From Streptomyces sp. CoH27 (GTDB lineage Bacteria; Actinomycetota; Actinomycetes; Streptomycetales; Streptomycetaceae): a stretch of 64,000 bases of DNA. The translations under genes were made by a program, and so were the position numbers. The stretch spans positions 380,275 through 444,274 of the forward strand of contig NZ_JAIQYY010000001.1 of NCBI RefSeq assembly GCF_020181035.1. Direction: 5' to 3'. Each line of letters starts with the position of its first letter. Position 1 is the stretch's first letter. This document shows positions 35,335-44,477 of this stretch, in pieces. Below the pieces are notes generated by a model. That model made no database searches, was not told where the DNA came from, and saw nothing but the letters and a program-made list of their open reading frames with translations.

Positions 35335-36501
35335 ATGGGTCTGCGGAATGTGGGCGCGGCATTGCGTGGCCGCCTCCCGGAGCTGGGCGTGCGCATGGCC
35401 GAGCGCATCCGGGCGGAGGTCGAGTCGTACGCGGACGACGCGCTGATCCCCTTCGCGTCGCTCAAGGAGTCCTGCGAGGACAACGCCGATCTGCTCCTCG
35501 GCCGGTTCGCCTACGGAAGCGAGCCCGATGTGGGCGCCGCGGTGCAGACCGGGCGCCTGCGCGCGGAGCAGGGGGTGCCGCTGGCGGACACGCTCCACGC
35601 CTACCGGGTCGGTTTCGGGCTGTTCTGGTCGGAGGTGGTCGACGAGGCCCGTCGGCATCCGGACGTCACGGACGCCGACCTGGTGGCCGGTTCCTCGGAG
35701 GTGTGGGCCCTGTTCGGCCGGTACGCGGAGGCGGTGGCGGCCGCGTACCGGGAGGCCAGCGCGGAGCTGGCGCTGCAGCGCGAGGCACGCCGGTCGGCGC
35801 TGGCCGAGGCGCTGTTCACAGGCGCGCTCGCGGACCGTACGACGCCGTGGGAGGCGGCCCGGCAGCTCGGTCTGCCGGAGCGCGGCCCGTACGCGGTCGT
35901 GGCCGCCGCCGTGCCGGATCCCGGTCAGGAACCACTGCCCGGCATCGAGGCGGCGCTGCTCCGGTCCGGGGTGTCGTCGGTCTGGCGGCTGCTGCCGGAC
36001 CAGCAGATCGGGCTGGTCTCGCTCGCGCACCGGGATTCGGAGTCGGTGAGTCTGCGGGCGCTGCGCCGGCATCGTGCCCGGGTCGGGGTCAGCCCGCGCT
36101 TCGACTCGCTGCGGGACACCCCGCAGGCGCTGCGCTTCGCGCGGCTGGCCCTGGCCGGACCGCCCGGCGACGGGCCGGGGGTCACGCGCTTCGACGACAG
36201 TCCGCTGGCCATGCTGGTCGCCGCGGCCCCGGCGGAGGCGAGCCGGCTGGTCGAGGTCGCCCTGGGTCCGGTGCTCGCCCTGCCGCAGGCGGAACGGGGG
36301 CGGCTGCTGCGGACGCTGGGCCACTGGTTCACCGCGGGCGGCGTGGCAGCCGACGCGGCGGACTGTCTCTTCGTCCATCCCAACACCGTCCGCTACCGGC
36401 TTCGCCGCATCGAGGAGCTGACGGGCCGCTCCCTCTCGGACCCGTCCACGCTGGCCGACCTGGGCGCCGCACTGTACTCCCTGCGGCTGCTGCCGTCCTG
36501 A
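35335..36501 (+). CDS. PucR-family helix-turn-helix regulator
   Basis: 388 residues. The N-terminal RsbRD-type four-helix region (ALIPFASLKESCEDNADLLL, EQGVPLADTLHAYRVGFGLFW) is followed by a GGDEF-like CdaR domain. The C-terminal HTH_30 motif reads LLRTLGHWFTAGGVAADAADCLFVHPNTVRYRLRRIEELTGRSLSDP. This is a complete PucR/CdaR activator or repressor. The divergent acyl-CoA ligase and shared palindrome suggest control of fatty-acid activation. Few bases separate it from the convergent methyltransferase gene. Confidence 0.93.
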   Translation: MGLRNVGAALRGRLPELGVRMAERIRAEVESYADDALIPFASLKESCEDNADLLLGRFAYGSEPDVGAAVQTGRLRAEQGVPLADTLHAYRVGFGLFWSEVVDEARRHPDVTDADLVAGSSEVWALFGRYAEAVAAAYREASAELALQREARRSALAEALFTGALADRTTPWEAARQLGLPERGPYAVVAAAVPDPGQEPLPGIEAALLRSGVSSVWRLLPDQQIGLVSLAHRDSESVSLRALRRHRARVGVSPRFDSLRDTPQALRFARLALAGPPGDGPGVTRFDDSPLAMLVAAAPAEASRLVEVALGPVLALPQAERGRLLRTLGHWFTAGGVAADAADCLFVHPNTVRYRLRRIEELTGRSLSDPSTLADLGAALYSLRLLPS

Positions 36502-36531
36502 GCGGGCGTCAACGGGGCACTGGGAGGTCGG

Positions 36532-37284
36532 TCAGGAGTGCTGTCCGGGCGCCGGAAGCCGGTACACCGACACATGTGAACGCGACTCGGCGGTGAACGC
36601 GCCGCCCTCCCAGTCGGCGTGCCGGGACTCCAGCTCGAATCCGGCCAGTTGGGCCATGAGGTCGAGTTCGGCCGGCCAGATGTAGCGATGCGGGCTGCGG
36701 TACAGCTCGGCGCGCTCGGTGTCGTCGAAGCGGACGTGGTGCGACACGACGCGCTGGTCGAGGACGTCGTAGGTGTCGAGGCCGATGTAGCCGGCGTCGG
36801 CGCGCCAGACGGTGGCTGTCTTGCCCGGCGGGAGGGTGCGCAGCTCGGGCACCCACAGCTCGATCACGAAGCGGCCGCCGGGGCCGAGATGGCGGGCGGC
36901 GTTGCGGAAGCACTCGACCTGCTCGGCCTGGGTGAGCAGATTGGAGATCGTGTTGTAGACGAGGTAGACGAGGCGGTACGTCCCCGGGGCGGCGGTCGTC
37001 GCCATGTCGCCGATGACCACGGGGATGGCCGCCGCGTCGGCCTTGGTCCGCAGTCGCTCCACCATCGGCTCGGACAACTCGATGCCGGTGACGGGGACTC
37101 CGCGCTCGGCGAGCGGGACGGCGACGCGTCCGGTCCCGATCGCGAACTCCAGCGCCGCTCCGCCGCCCGCCAGCTCGGCGAGCCGCGCCACCGTGGGCTC
37201 CAAGACCTCCGGTGCGAACATCCCGGTACCTGGTGTGTCGTAGCGCCGGGCGGTGGCGGCGTCCCAGATGTCCTTCTGCTCCAT
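36532..37284 (-). CDS. class I SAM-dependent methyltransferase
   Basis: 250 residues from ATG 37284. ALEFAIGTGRVAVPLAERGVPVTGIELSEPMVERLRTK contains motif I and the acidic residue after the second strand. RLVYLVYNTISNLLTQAEQVECFRNAARHLGPGGRFVIE completes the Rossmann core. The substrate is unknown; the family occurs widely in Streptomyces as stand-alone genes. Confidence 0.88.
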   Translation of the reverse strand: MEQKDIWDAATARRYDTPGTGMFAPEVLEPTVARLAELAGGGAALEFAIGTGRVAVPLAERGVPVTGIELSEPMVERLRTKADAAAIPVVIGDMATTAAPGTYRLVYLVYNTISNLLTQAEQVECFRNAARHLGPGGRFVIELWVPELRTLPPGKTATVWRADAGYIGLDTYDVLDQRVVSHHVRFDDTERAELYRSPHRYIWPAELDLMAQLAGFELESRHADWEGGAFTAESRSHVSVYRLPAPGQHS

Positions 37285-37413
37285 GGCACCAACTCTCGTC
37301 GCACGGCTCCGAGTTGTCGACTCGGTTTCGGCCAGGCACTCCTGTCTCTCCCCTGCCATTGACACCAGGAGTCAGTCCTCTACGGTGGATCCCCGCACAG
37401 CATGTCGCACAGC

Positions 37414-37442
37414 TTTCGATATTTCGAACATGCCGTTTCGAA
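37414..37442. promoter_or_regulatory. three TTTCGA(A) repeats upstream of the arabinofuranosidase gene
   Basis: TTTCGA (37414-37419), TTTCGAA (37422-37428) and TTTCGAA (37436-37442) lie 65-95 bases before the start. TTCGAA is itself a palindrome. The same element appears upstream of the xylanase gene at the far end of the window. Confidence 0.5.
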
Positions 37443-37506
37443 CGACGCGCACGTGGGGCGGGGACCGGGACTCCCCGCCCCACGCCATCGACATGCGGAG
37501 GACTTC

Positions 37507-40035
37507 GTGACCCCACCCCTCGGCAGACGCTCTTTCCTGACCGCGGCCGGCGCCACCGCGGCGGCCCTGACGGTGACCGACGGCGTCGCCGCCCACGCGA
37601 CACCCCACCGGACCGGAGCGCCGCGCCGGCAGGCCGCCCGGGTACAGCCGTTCCCGCTCACCGCGGTCACCCTGCTGGCCGGGCCGTTCCAGGACAACCA
37701 GCGTCGCAACACCGCCTACTTGCGTTTCGTCGACATCGACCGGCTGCTGCACACCTTCCGGCGGAACGTCGGCCTGCCCAGCACCGCCCAGCCCTGCGGT
37801 GGCTGGGAGGCGCCGAGCGTCGAGCTGCGCGGGCACTCCACCGGGCATCTGCTCTCCGGTCTCGCCCTCGCCTACGCGAACACGGGCGACACGGCGTTGC
37901 GCGACAAGGGCCGCAGCCTCGTCGCCGCGCTGGCCGCCTGCCAGGCCGCGTCACCGTCGGCCGGTTACGGCAAGGGGTATCTGTCGGCGTTCCCCGAGAG
38001 CTTCTTCGACCGGCTGGAGGCCGGAACGGGCGTCTGGGCGCCGTACTACACAATCCACAAGATCATGGCGGGCTTGGTCGAGCAGTACCGGCTGGCCGGG
38101 AACAGTCAGGCCCTCGACGTGGTGCTACACCTCGCTCAGTGGGTCGACACCCGGACCGGCAAGCTGAGTTACGCGCAGATGCAGCAGGTGCTGGAGACCG
38201 AGTTCGGCGGGATGAACGACGTCCTCGCCGATCTGCACACGATCACCGGGGACGCCGTCTGGCTGGAGGTCGCCGAACGCTTCACCCACGCCCGGGTCTT
38301 CGACCCCCTGGCCGCCGGCCAGGATCAGCTCGCCGGGCTGCACGCCAACACCCAGATCCCGAAGATGGTCGGCGCGATGCGGCTGTGGCAGGAGGGCCTG
38401 ACCGACCGGTACCGCACCATCGCCCAGAACTTCTGGCAGATCGTCACCGACCACCACTCGTACGTCATCGGCGGCAACAGCAACGGCGAGGCCTTCCACG
38501 AACCGGATGTCGTCGCCGGGCAGTTGTCCAACCGCACCTGCGAGAACTGCAACAGCTACAACATGCTCAAGCTGACCCGGCTGCTGCACTTCGAGAACCC
38601 GGACCGCACCGACCTGCTCGACTACTACGAACGCACCCTGTTCAACCAGATGCTCGGTGAGCAGGACCCGGACTCGGCGCACGGCTTCAACATCTACTAC
38701 ACGGGCCTCGGCCCGGGTTCATTCAAGCAACAGCCGTCCTTCATGGGGACGGATCCCAACGCGTACTCGACCGACTACGACAACTTCTCCTGCGATCACG
38801 GCACCGGCATGGAGACCCAGGCGAAGTTCGCGGACACGATCTACACGCACGACCGACAGCGGCTGCTGGTCAACCTGTTCATCCCCTCGGAGGTGCACTG
38901 GCAGGAGCAGGGCATCACCTGGCGGCAGACCACCCGGCTGCCCGACTCCGCCTCGACCGTCCTCACCGTCACCGCCGGAAGCGCGCGGCACGAGCTGCTG
39001 GTACGCATCCCGGCCTGGGCCTCCGGAGCGAGCGTCAGGCTGAACGGCCATTCGGTCAAGAGCCGTCTATCAGCGGGTAGTTGGCAGAGCTTCGACCGCG
39101 CCTGGAAGACCGGCGACCGGGTCGAGGTCACCCTGCCGATGCGGACGACCGTCGAGGCCACCCCCGACGACCCGGACGTCCAGGCCGTCCTGCACGGTCC
39201 GGTGGTGCTGGCCGGGGCGTACGGCACCACCCAGAGCCGCTCGATGCCCCGGCTGGCCCCCGGCACCATCCGGCAGACGTCGGCCGACCCCCTGCGGTTC
39301 ACGGCGACGGCCGACAACGAGACGGTGACGCTGCTGCCCATCGCCCGGGTCCACCACCAGTACTACAACGTCTACTGGCTGACCGGCCGGCCCCCGTCCC
39401 CGCCACCGGCGTTCGCCGCCTGGCACCGCTTCGACGAGACGTCCGGCACGACGGCCGCCGACGCCACCGGGAACGGGAAGACAGCGACCCTGACCGGCGG
39501 AGCCTCCTGGACGCAGGGCCACCTCGCGGGCGCCGTCGCCCTGGACGGCACGGACGGCCATGTCGCCCTCGCCGACGACCTGCTGGCGGGCGCCTCCGCC
39601 TACTCGGTCGCCACCTGGGTCAACCTCGCCGGGCAACCGGCCACCTGGAGCCGGATCTTCGATTTCGGCACCGGCGTGAACGCCAACATGTTCCTCACCC
39701 CGCTCAGCGACGCGGGAACCCTGCGCTACGCGATCACCACGAGCGGCGGCGGCGCGGAGCAGCGCATCGACGCCGGCCCGCTGCCGACGGACCGCTGGGT
39801 CCATGTGGCCGTCACCTACGGCGGGGGCACGGCCGTGCTGTACGCCGACGGCCGCGAAGTGGGCCGCAACACGGCCGTCTCCGTCGAGCCCCGCGACTTC
39901 GGCAATCACATCCGGGCCAACTACATCGGCCGGTCGCAGTACCAGGACCCGTATCTGAAGGCGGCGGTCGACGACTTCCGGGTCTACGGCAAGACGTTGA
40001 CCGCGGCCGAGGTCACGGCCCTGGCCGGCGCGTAG
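37507..40035 (+). CDS. Tat-exported GH127/GH146-type beta-L-arabinofuranosidase with LamG domain
   Basis: 842 residues from GTG 37507 (GGAGG 5 bases upstream). Residues 1-35 are a Tat signal (GRRSFLTAAGATAAALTV). The catalytic part (about 45-610) is the DUF1680 fold. ELRGHSTGHLLSGLALAY, NAYSTDYDNFSCDHGTGMETQ and TCENCNSYNMLKLTRLL are hallmarks; the Cys pair in CENC (345-348) corresponds to the zinc/nucleophile cysteines of GH127. Residues 634-842 are a concanavalin/LamG carbohydrate-binding module (AAWHRFDETSGTTAADATGNG, DDFRVYGKTLTAAEV). It probably releases arabinose from plant arabinans outside the cell. Confidence 0.92.
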   Translation: MTPPLGRRSFLTAAGATAAALTVTDGVAAHATPHRTGAPRRQAARVQPFPLTAVTLLAGPFQDNQRRNTAYLRFVDIDRLLHTFRRNVGLPSTAQPCGGWEAPSVELRGHSTGHLLSGLALAYANTGDTALRDKGRSLVAALAACQAASPSAGYGKGYLSAFPESFFDRLEAGTGVWAPYYTIHKIMAGLVEQYRLAGNSQALDVVLHLAQWVDTRTGKLSYAQMQQVLETEFGGMNDVLADLHTITGDAVWLEVAERFTHARVFDPLAAGQDQLAGLHANTQIPKMVGAMRLWQEGLTDRYRTIAQNFWQIVTDHHSYVIGGNSNGEAFHEPDVVAGQLSNRTCENCNSYNMLKLTRLLHFENPDRTDLLDYYERTLFNQMLGEQDPDSAHGFNIYYTGLGPGSFKQQPSFMGTDPNAYSTDYDNFSCDHGTGMETQAKFADTIYTHDRQRLLVNLFIPSEVHWQEQGITWRQTTRLPDSASTVLTVTAGSARHELLVRIPAWASGASVRLNGHSVKSRLSAGSWQSFDRAWKTGDRVEVTLPMRTTVEATPDDPDVQAVLHGPVVLAGAYGTTQSRSMPRLAPGTIRQTSADPLRFTATADNETVTLLPIARVHHQYYNVYWLTGRPPSPPPAFAAWHRFDETSGTTAADATGNGKTATLTGGASWTQGHLAGAVALDGTDGHVALADDLLAGASAYSVATWVNLAGQPATWSRIFDFGTGVNANMFLTPLSDAGTLRYAITTSGGGAEQRIDAGPLPTDRWVHVAVTYGGGTAVLYADGREVGRNTAVSVEPRDFGNHIRANYIGRSQYQDPYLKAAVDDFRVYGKTLTAAEVTALAGA

Positions 40036-40085
40036 CCGAGCACGCGGCACACCTGTCCGCATTCCTTTGCCCAGCAGGAGAGACG

Positions 40086-40488
40086 GTGACGGGACAGAGA
40101 GACGGCCGGGGTGTCACCCGACGGCAGGCGCTCGCGCCCGCCACCGCCGCCCTGATCGGCGTGCGCAAGCCGCAGAACCACTGGCGGGCCGCACGAGCCG
40201 CGACGCCCTGGCCCATGTCCAGGTGGAGGTCACGGACCACCGGGGCCGGCTCGTGCCCGACGCGACGGTCGAGGTGGCCTTCGACGTGACGGGCGCGGGC
40301 GAACTCGCGGGGGTCGCGAGCGGCAACCCGCACAACGTGGACAGCTTCCGGCAGCCGCGCCGCCACACCTGGCACGGCCGCGCCCTGGCGATCCTGCGCC
40401 CCGCGAAGCGACCGGGCCGCCTCACCCTCTCGGCGACCGCCCCGGGCCTGCGCCGGCCACGCTCACCCTGCCGGTGACGGCACTCTGA
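40086..40488 (+). pseudogene. remnant of a Tat-exported GH2 glycoside hydrolase
   Basis: Frame one (GTG 40086) gives VTGQRDGRGVTRRQALAPATAALIG, the N-terminal Tat signal of an exported enzyme. From about 40190 a second frame reads DALAHVQVEVTDHRGRLVPDATVEVAF, then GAGELAGVASGNPHNVDSFRQPRRHTWHGRALAILRP. That is the C-terminal domain of GH2 beta-galactosidases/DUF4982 proteins. The last bases need a third frame (PATLTLPVTAL, stop 40486-40488). So about 700 internal residues are deleted and two frameshifts are present. It follows the GH127 gene by 50 bases and was probably its operon partner. Confidence 0.75.
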
Positions 40489-40558
40489 CGGCTCCGGCGC
40501 AGGCCCGGCCGACGTGATCCGCCGGCCGGCGCTCCAGCCGCGCGCGTACGACCGCCGC

Positions 40559-41113
40559 TCACAGGGAGATGTCGATGTCCTCGACGTCGGTGAACTCCAC
40601 CAGCAGTCCCTGGGCGCGGCGGCCGGCGTCGCGGAAGTACATCTCGCCCAGCCCCTCGGCGGCGATCCGCTGCAGCTGGGACTCGGTGGCGCCCTGGTCG
40701 CGGGCGGCGAAGAGACGCTCGGCCCAGCGGGGCGGCAGGGCCTGGGTGATGTGGCGCAGCCGGGCGTCGTCCGTGGTTCCCGGTGCCGCCGTGAAGCCGA
40801 ACCGGGCGCGCGCCGAGACGATGATGCCCTCCGCCGTGGCGGCCCGGTCCCTGGCCCGCGCCCGCACCTGCGGCTGCCAGCGCTGCCGCACCTCGTGCTC
40901 CAGCCGCGCGGCGAGGTCCTTGCGCGGGTGTTTGAGCGTGCCGACCACGTACCGCTCCACGGTGCGCTGCGAGACACCCAGCAGCTCGGCGGCCTGTCGG
41001 GTGCCCTTGAGCTGCCGTACCAGGTACTTCATCCGGGCTTGCGCGGACTTGGGGACGGGGCGGGTGAACGCCCCTTCCAGCGCCCGGTCCAGACTCTCCC
41101 CGACGGTGTCCAC
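40559..41113 (-). CDS. tpg: telomere terminal protein Tpg
   Basis: 184 residues, GTG start with AGGAG 6 bases upstream; the length equals typical Streptomyces Tpg (184-185). LDRALEGAFTRPVPKSAQARMKYL at the N-terminus, the helix-turn-helix AAELLGVSQRTVERYVVGTLKHP, RQRWQPQVRARARDRAA, RARFGFTAAPGTTDDAR and VEFTDVEDIDISL match Tpg along its whole length. Tpg is the protein covalently attached to the 5-prime ends of linear Streptomyces replicons and primes end patching. Its usual partner tap is not adjacent: the bases upstream belong to a plus-strand epimerase gene. It may be a second, orphan copy or a trace of a linear plasmid. Confidence 0.9.
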   Translation of the reverse strand: MDTVGESLDRALEGAFTRPVPKSAQARMKYLVRQLKGTRQAAELLGVSQRTVERYVVGTLKHPRKDLAARLEHEVRQRWQPQVRARARDRAATAEGIIVSARARFGFTAAPGTTDDARLRHITQALPPRWAERLFAARDQGATESQLQRIAAEGLGEMYFRDAGRRAQGLLVEFTDVEDIDISL

Positions 41114-41213
41114 GGGCTTCTCCTCTCCACGTCGAGGCGACTCGCGGCGGCCGTCTCGCTGGTCAGCCTATGCGACGCGGCCGACGCTGCAGGCCACTCG
41201 CGCCACACCTTCT

Positions 41214-41229
41214 TTTGAACACGTTCAAA
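41214..41229. promoter_or_regulatory. TetR-type palindrome between tpg and a TIGR01777 gene
   Basis: TTTGAAC-AC-GTTCAAA is a perfect 16-base palindrome 42 bases before the ATG at 41271. TetR-family operators with TTGAAC/GTTCAA arms are common. The regulator itself is not in the window beside it. Confidence 0.6.
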
Positions 41230-41270
41230 TCGAGGGCTACGCTGGGTCCGACACGAACGGAGGGGGAGCG

Positions 41271-42254
41271 ATGAAGGTGGTTCTGCCCGGGGGAACCGGA
41301 CAGGTCGGCACGATCCTGGACCGCGCACTGACGGCGGCCGGTCACGAGGTCACGGTGCTGACCAGGCATCCGGAACGCGAGCGCCAGATCGGCTGGGACG
41401 GGGTCACGCTCGGTCCGTGGGCCAGGGCGATCGACGGCTGCGACGTCGTGATCAACCTGGCGGGCCGCAGCGTCTCCTGCCGGTACACCCCTGAGAACCT
41501 GCGGGCCATGATGGACTCCCGGGTGGACTCCGCGCGGGTGGTCGGCGCAGCGATCGCCACGGCCGTACGGCCCCCGCGGGTCTGGCTGCAGATGAGCACC
41601 GCGACGATCTACGCCCATCGCTTCGACGCGGCCAACGACGAGGCGGCCGGTGTGCTCGGCGGCACGGAGACCGGGGTGCCGGACCACTGGCGCCACAGCG
41701 TCGAGATCGCGCGGAACTGGGAGCGGGCGCAGCGCGAGGCGCCGACGCCGGCGACCCGGAAGGTGGCGCTGCGCTCGGCGATGGTGATGAGCCCCGACCG
41801 GGGCGGCGTCTTCGACGTGCTGCTCGGCCTGGCCCGGCTGGGGCTCGGCGGGCCCGTCGCGGGCGGTGCGCAGTACGTCTCCTGGATCCACGACGAGGAC
41901 TTCGTCCGCACGGTGGAGTTCCTGATCGACCGGGACGATCTCGACGGCCCGGTGAACCTCGCCGCCCCCGACCCGCTCCCGCACCGGGACTTCATGCGGA
42001 CCCTGCGGGCGGCCTGGGGCGTCCCGTTCGGGCTGCCCGCGACGCGCTGGATGGCGGAACTGGGCGCGTTCGCGCTGCGCTCGGACACCGAACTGCTCCT
42101 CAAGAGCCGCCGGGTGACACCAGGCCGACTACGGGAGGCGGAGTTCCGCTTCGCGTATCCCACCTGGGGGCCAGCTGCCTCGGACCTCGTCCAGCGAGCA
42201 CCCGGACGGCTTCGGCTGCCCAGGCCCGTGCCGTACCGGCCCGGCCCCCGCTGA
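41271..42254 (+). CDS. TIGR01777-family NAD(P)-binding epimerase-like protein
   Basis: 327 residues, GGAGGGGGAG before the ATG. KVVLPGGTGQVGTILDRAL is the altered Rossmann start; DVVINLAGRSVSCRYTPENLRAMMDSRVDSARVVGAAI and MSTATIYAHRFDA follow the TIGR01777/SDR39U1 pattern. The C-terminal DUF1731-like portion ends in FRFAYPTW. The precise activity of this family is not established. A second paralogue lies 147 bases downstream on the same strand. Confidence 0.9.
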   Translation: MKVVLPGGTGQVGTILDRALTAAGHEVTVLTRHPERERQIGWDGVTLGPWARAIDGCDVVINLAGRSVSCRYTPENLRAMMDSRVDSARVVGAAIATAVRPPRVWLQMSTATIYAHRFDAANDEAAGVLGGTETGVPDHWRHSVEIARNWERAQREAPTPATRKVALRSAMVMSPDRGGVFDVLLGLARLGLGGPVAGGAQYVSWIHDEDFVRTVEFLIDRDDLDGPVNLAAPDPLPHRDFMRTLRAAWGVPFGLPATRWMAELGAFALRSDTELLLKSRRVTPGRLREAEFRFAYPTWGPAASDLVQRAPGRLRLPRPVPYRPGPR

Positions 42255-42312
42255 GTCCGCGCGCCCCCGGGACGCACGCGTGGCCTCACCCCGCCCCCGC
42301 ACAGCCCCTCTT

Positions 42313-42371
42313 TACTTGAAACTACAAGCACCCGGTGTATCGTCCCTCGTGATTCAAATTTGGATCACGAG
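42313..42371. promoter_or_regulatory. two palindromes upstream of the second TIGR01777 gene
   Basis: TACTTG-AAACTA-CAAGCA (42313-42330) is a MarR-like inverted repeat with one mismatch. CTCGTGAT...ATCACGAG (42346-42371) is a 26-base palindrome with a single mismatched pair and an AAATTT centre, 30 bases before the ATG. The block is strongly AT-rich for this genome. It very likely contains promoter and operator. Confidence 0.6.
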
Positions 42372-42400
42372 AACAGCTCACGCCTCCTCGGGAGGACGCC

Positions 42401-43315
42401 ATGCGCGTCGCGATCACCGGGTCCACCGGACTCATCGGCTCCGCACTCACCCGGTCGCTGCTGGCGGACGGCCACCAGGTCGTCCGCCTCGTCCGTGACC
42501 GGTCCGCCACCGCCCCTGCGGACGGCAGCGAGACCGCCCACTGGGACCCGGTCGCGGGGCGGGTCCAGCCCGGTGCGCTGGACGGCGCCGACGCCGTCGT
42601 CCACCTCGCCGGCGCCGGAGTCGGGGACAGGCGGTGGACGGCGGCCTACAAGCGGGAGATCCACGACAGCCGGGTGTTCGGCACCGGGACCATCGCGCGC
42701 GCCGTGGCCGATTCCGCCGCCCCGCCGCGCGTCCTGGTGTCCGCGTCGGCGACCGGCTTCTACGGCGACACCGGCGAGCGCGTCGTCGACGAGAGCGAGC
42801 CGGCCGGGGAGGACTTTCTGGCCTCCGTGTGTGCCGACTGGGAGGCGGCCGCCGATCCGGCGCGGCAGATCGGCGTCCGCGTCGTACACCCGCGCACCGG
42901 TCTGGTGGTCTCGGCCAAGGGCGGGGCATTCGGCCGTCTCTTCCCGCTCTTCCGCCTCGGCCTGGGCGGCCGGCTCGGCTCCGGCGAGCAGTACTGGCCC
43001 TTCATCTCGCTGACGGACCACGTCGCCGCGCTCCGCTTCGCCCTCGACACGGAGGAGTTGTCCGGTCCCGTCAACTTCACGGCCCCCGAGCCGCTGACCA
43101 ACCGCGAGGTGACCCGGGCCCTCGGCCGCGCGCTGCACCGCCCGGCGTTCGCGGCCGTCCCCGCCGTCGCCCTGCGCGCGGCGCTGGGCGAGTTCGCGGG
43201 GAGCATCACCTGCAGCGCCCGGGTCGTCCCTGGTGCCCTGGACAAGGCGGGGTTCGTCTTCGCCCACCCGAGGATCGACGAGGCGCTCGACTCGGTGCTG
43301 CGCACGGCCGGTTGA
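42401..43315 (+). CDS. TIGR01777-family SDR39U1-type protein
   Basis: 304 residues. VAITGSTGLIGSALTRSLLADGHQVVRLVRD is the canonical family start; VVHLAGAGVGDRRWTAAYKREIHDSRVFGT, ASATGFYGDTGERVVDES and LGGRLGSGEQYWPFISLTDHVAAL are diagnostic. The C-terminal DUF1731 ends FVFAHPRIDEALDSVL. It keeps the FYGDTG motif that is degenerate in the paralogue at 41271, so this is the more canonical copy. Possible stress-related gene under MarR-type control judging from its promoter. Confidence 0.92.
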   Translation: MRVAITGSTGLIGSALTRSLLADGHQVVRLVRDRSATAPADGSETAHWDPVAGRVQPGALDGADAVVHLAGAGVGDRRWTAAYKREIHDSRVFGTGTIARAVADSAAPPRVLVSASATGFYGDTGERVVDESEPAGEDFLASVCADWEAAADPARQIGVRVVHPRTGLVVSAKGGAFGRLFPLFRLGLGGRLGSGEQYWPFISLTDHVAALRFALDTEELSGPVNFTAPEPLTNREVTRALGRALHRPAFAAVPAVALRAALGEFAGSITCSARVVPGALDKAGFVFAHPRIDEALDSVLRTAG

Positions 43316-43479
43316 GGTCCCGTGCGGACGAGCGCGCGGAAGTGGATGGCGCCGGCACCCGGTAACTCGTCCGCCGCGCCGAGTGCGCGAACGCCCGGCA
43401 CGCGGGACCATGGTCGTCCGGCCGTACGGTGACGGGTCCCGGCGTCAGGCCCGGGACAAGGGGCGCCAAGGAGGATGCC

Positions 43480-44349
43480 GTGTGCCGACTGTTCGGACTG
43501 ATCAGCTCTCCCCACCGCACACATGCCACGTTCTGGCTGCTGGACGCCCCCGACAGTCTCAGCGCGCAGAGCCATCGCGAACCCGACGGCACCGGGCTGG
43601 GGTTCTTCGACGCGGACGGGACACCGGAGGTGCACAAGGCGCCGATCGCCGCGTACGAGGACCGGTCCTTCGCCGAGGAGGCCCGGGAGGTCGAGTCGGC
43701 CACCTTCCTCGCCCATATCCGCTATGCCTCGACCGGAGGCCTGGACGTGCGCAACACACATCCCTTCGCCCAGCAGGGGCGGTTGTTCGCGCACAACGGG
43801 GTGATCGAGGGACTCGACCAGCTCGACCGGCATCTGGGCGATGACCGGTCGCTGGTGCGCGGCGACACCGACTCCGAGCGCTTCTTCGCCTTGGTGACCC
43901 GGGAGACCGCGGCGCACGGCGGCGATGTGTCCGCCGGGCTGGTGTCCGCGGCGCGCTGGGTCGCCGGGCACCTTCCCCTGTTCGCCCTCAACGTCGTCCT
44001 CGCCACCGACGACGAATTGTGGGCCCTGCGCTATCCCGCCACGCACGAGCTGTACGTCCTGCGGCGCCCGCCCGGTGGCCATCACGGCTCGCGGCACCTG
44101 GACCACGCCGGACGGAACGGCCATCTGCGTGTCCGCTCGGCACGGCTGAGCGTGCTCCCCTCCGTCGTGGTGGCCAGCGAGCCCATGGACGACAACCCGC
44201 TGTGGCGGCTCATGGACCCCGGCGAACTGCTCCACGTCGGCCCCGACCTGCACACCACGGCCCGCATCGCCCTGCCCGACCCGCCGGCCCACCCGCTCGC
44301 CCTGGCCGACCTGGAACCCACCGCGGCGGCCTCCCAGCGTCCGGCGTAG
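43480..44349 (+). CDS. class II glutamine amidotransferase
   Basis: 289 residues. GTG 43480 places Cys at position 2 (VCRLFGLISS), which becomes the N-terminal nucleophile; AAGGAGG lies 5 bases upstream. SHREPDGTGLGFF, ESATFLAHIRYASTGG and QGRLFAHNGVIEGLDQLD plus RGDTDSERFF are the conserved Ntn-hydrolase glutaminase motifs. It resembles YafJ-type proteins, whose acceptor is not known. Upstream bases 43316-43479 hold no gene. Confidence 0.9.
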   Translation: MCRLFGLISSPHRTHATFWLLDAPDSLSAQSHREPDGTGLGFFDADGTPEVHKAPIAAYEDRSFAEEAREVESATFLAHIRYASTGGLDVRNTHPFAQQGRLFAHNGVIEGLDQLDRHLGDDRSLVRGDTDSERFFALVTRETAAHGGDVSAGLVSAARWVAGHLPLFALNVVLATDDELWALRYPATHELYVLRRPPGGHHGSRHLDHAGRNGHLRVRSARLSVLPSVVVASEPMDDNPLWRLMDPGELLHVGPDLHTTARIALPDPPAHPLALADLEPTAAASQRPA

Positions 44350-44477
44350 GTCGTGCCGTCGGGCATTGCGGACGACCGGAGACGACACGAAGTGACCGTC
44401 GGGGACAGGGCCGCCGGCATCGCCATGTCCCACCGGGTGGGCTGACGGCGCCCGTGATCGGATTCACGGGATCAAAA

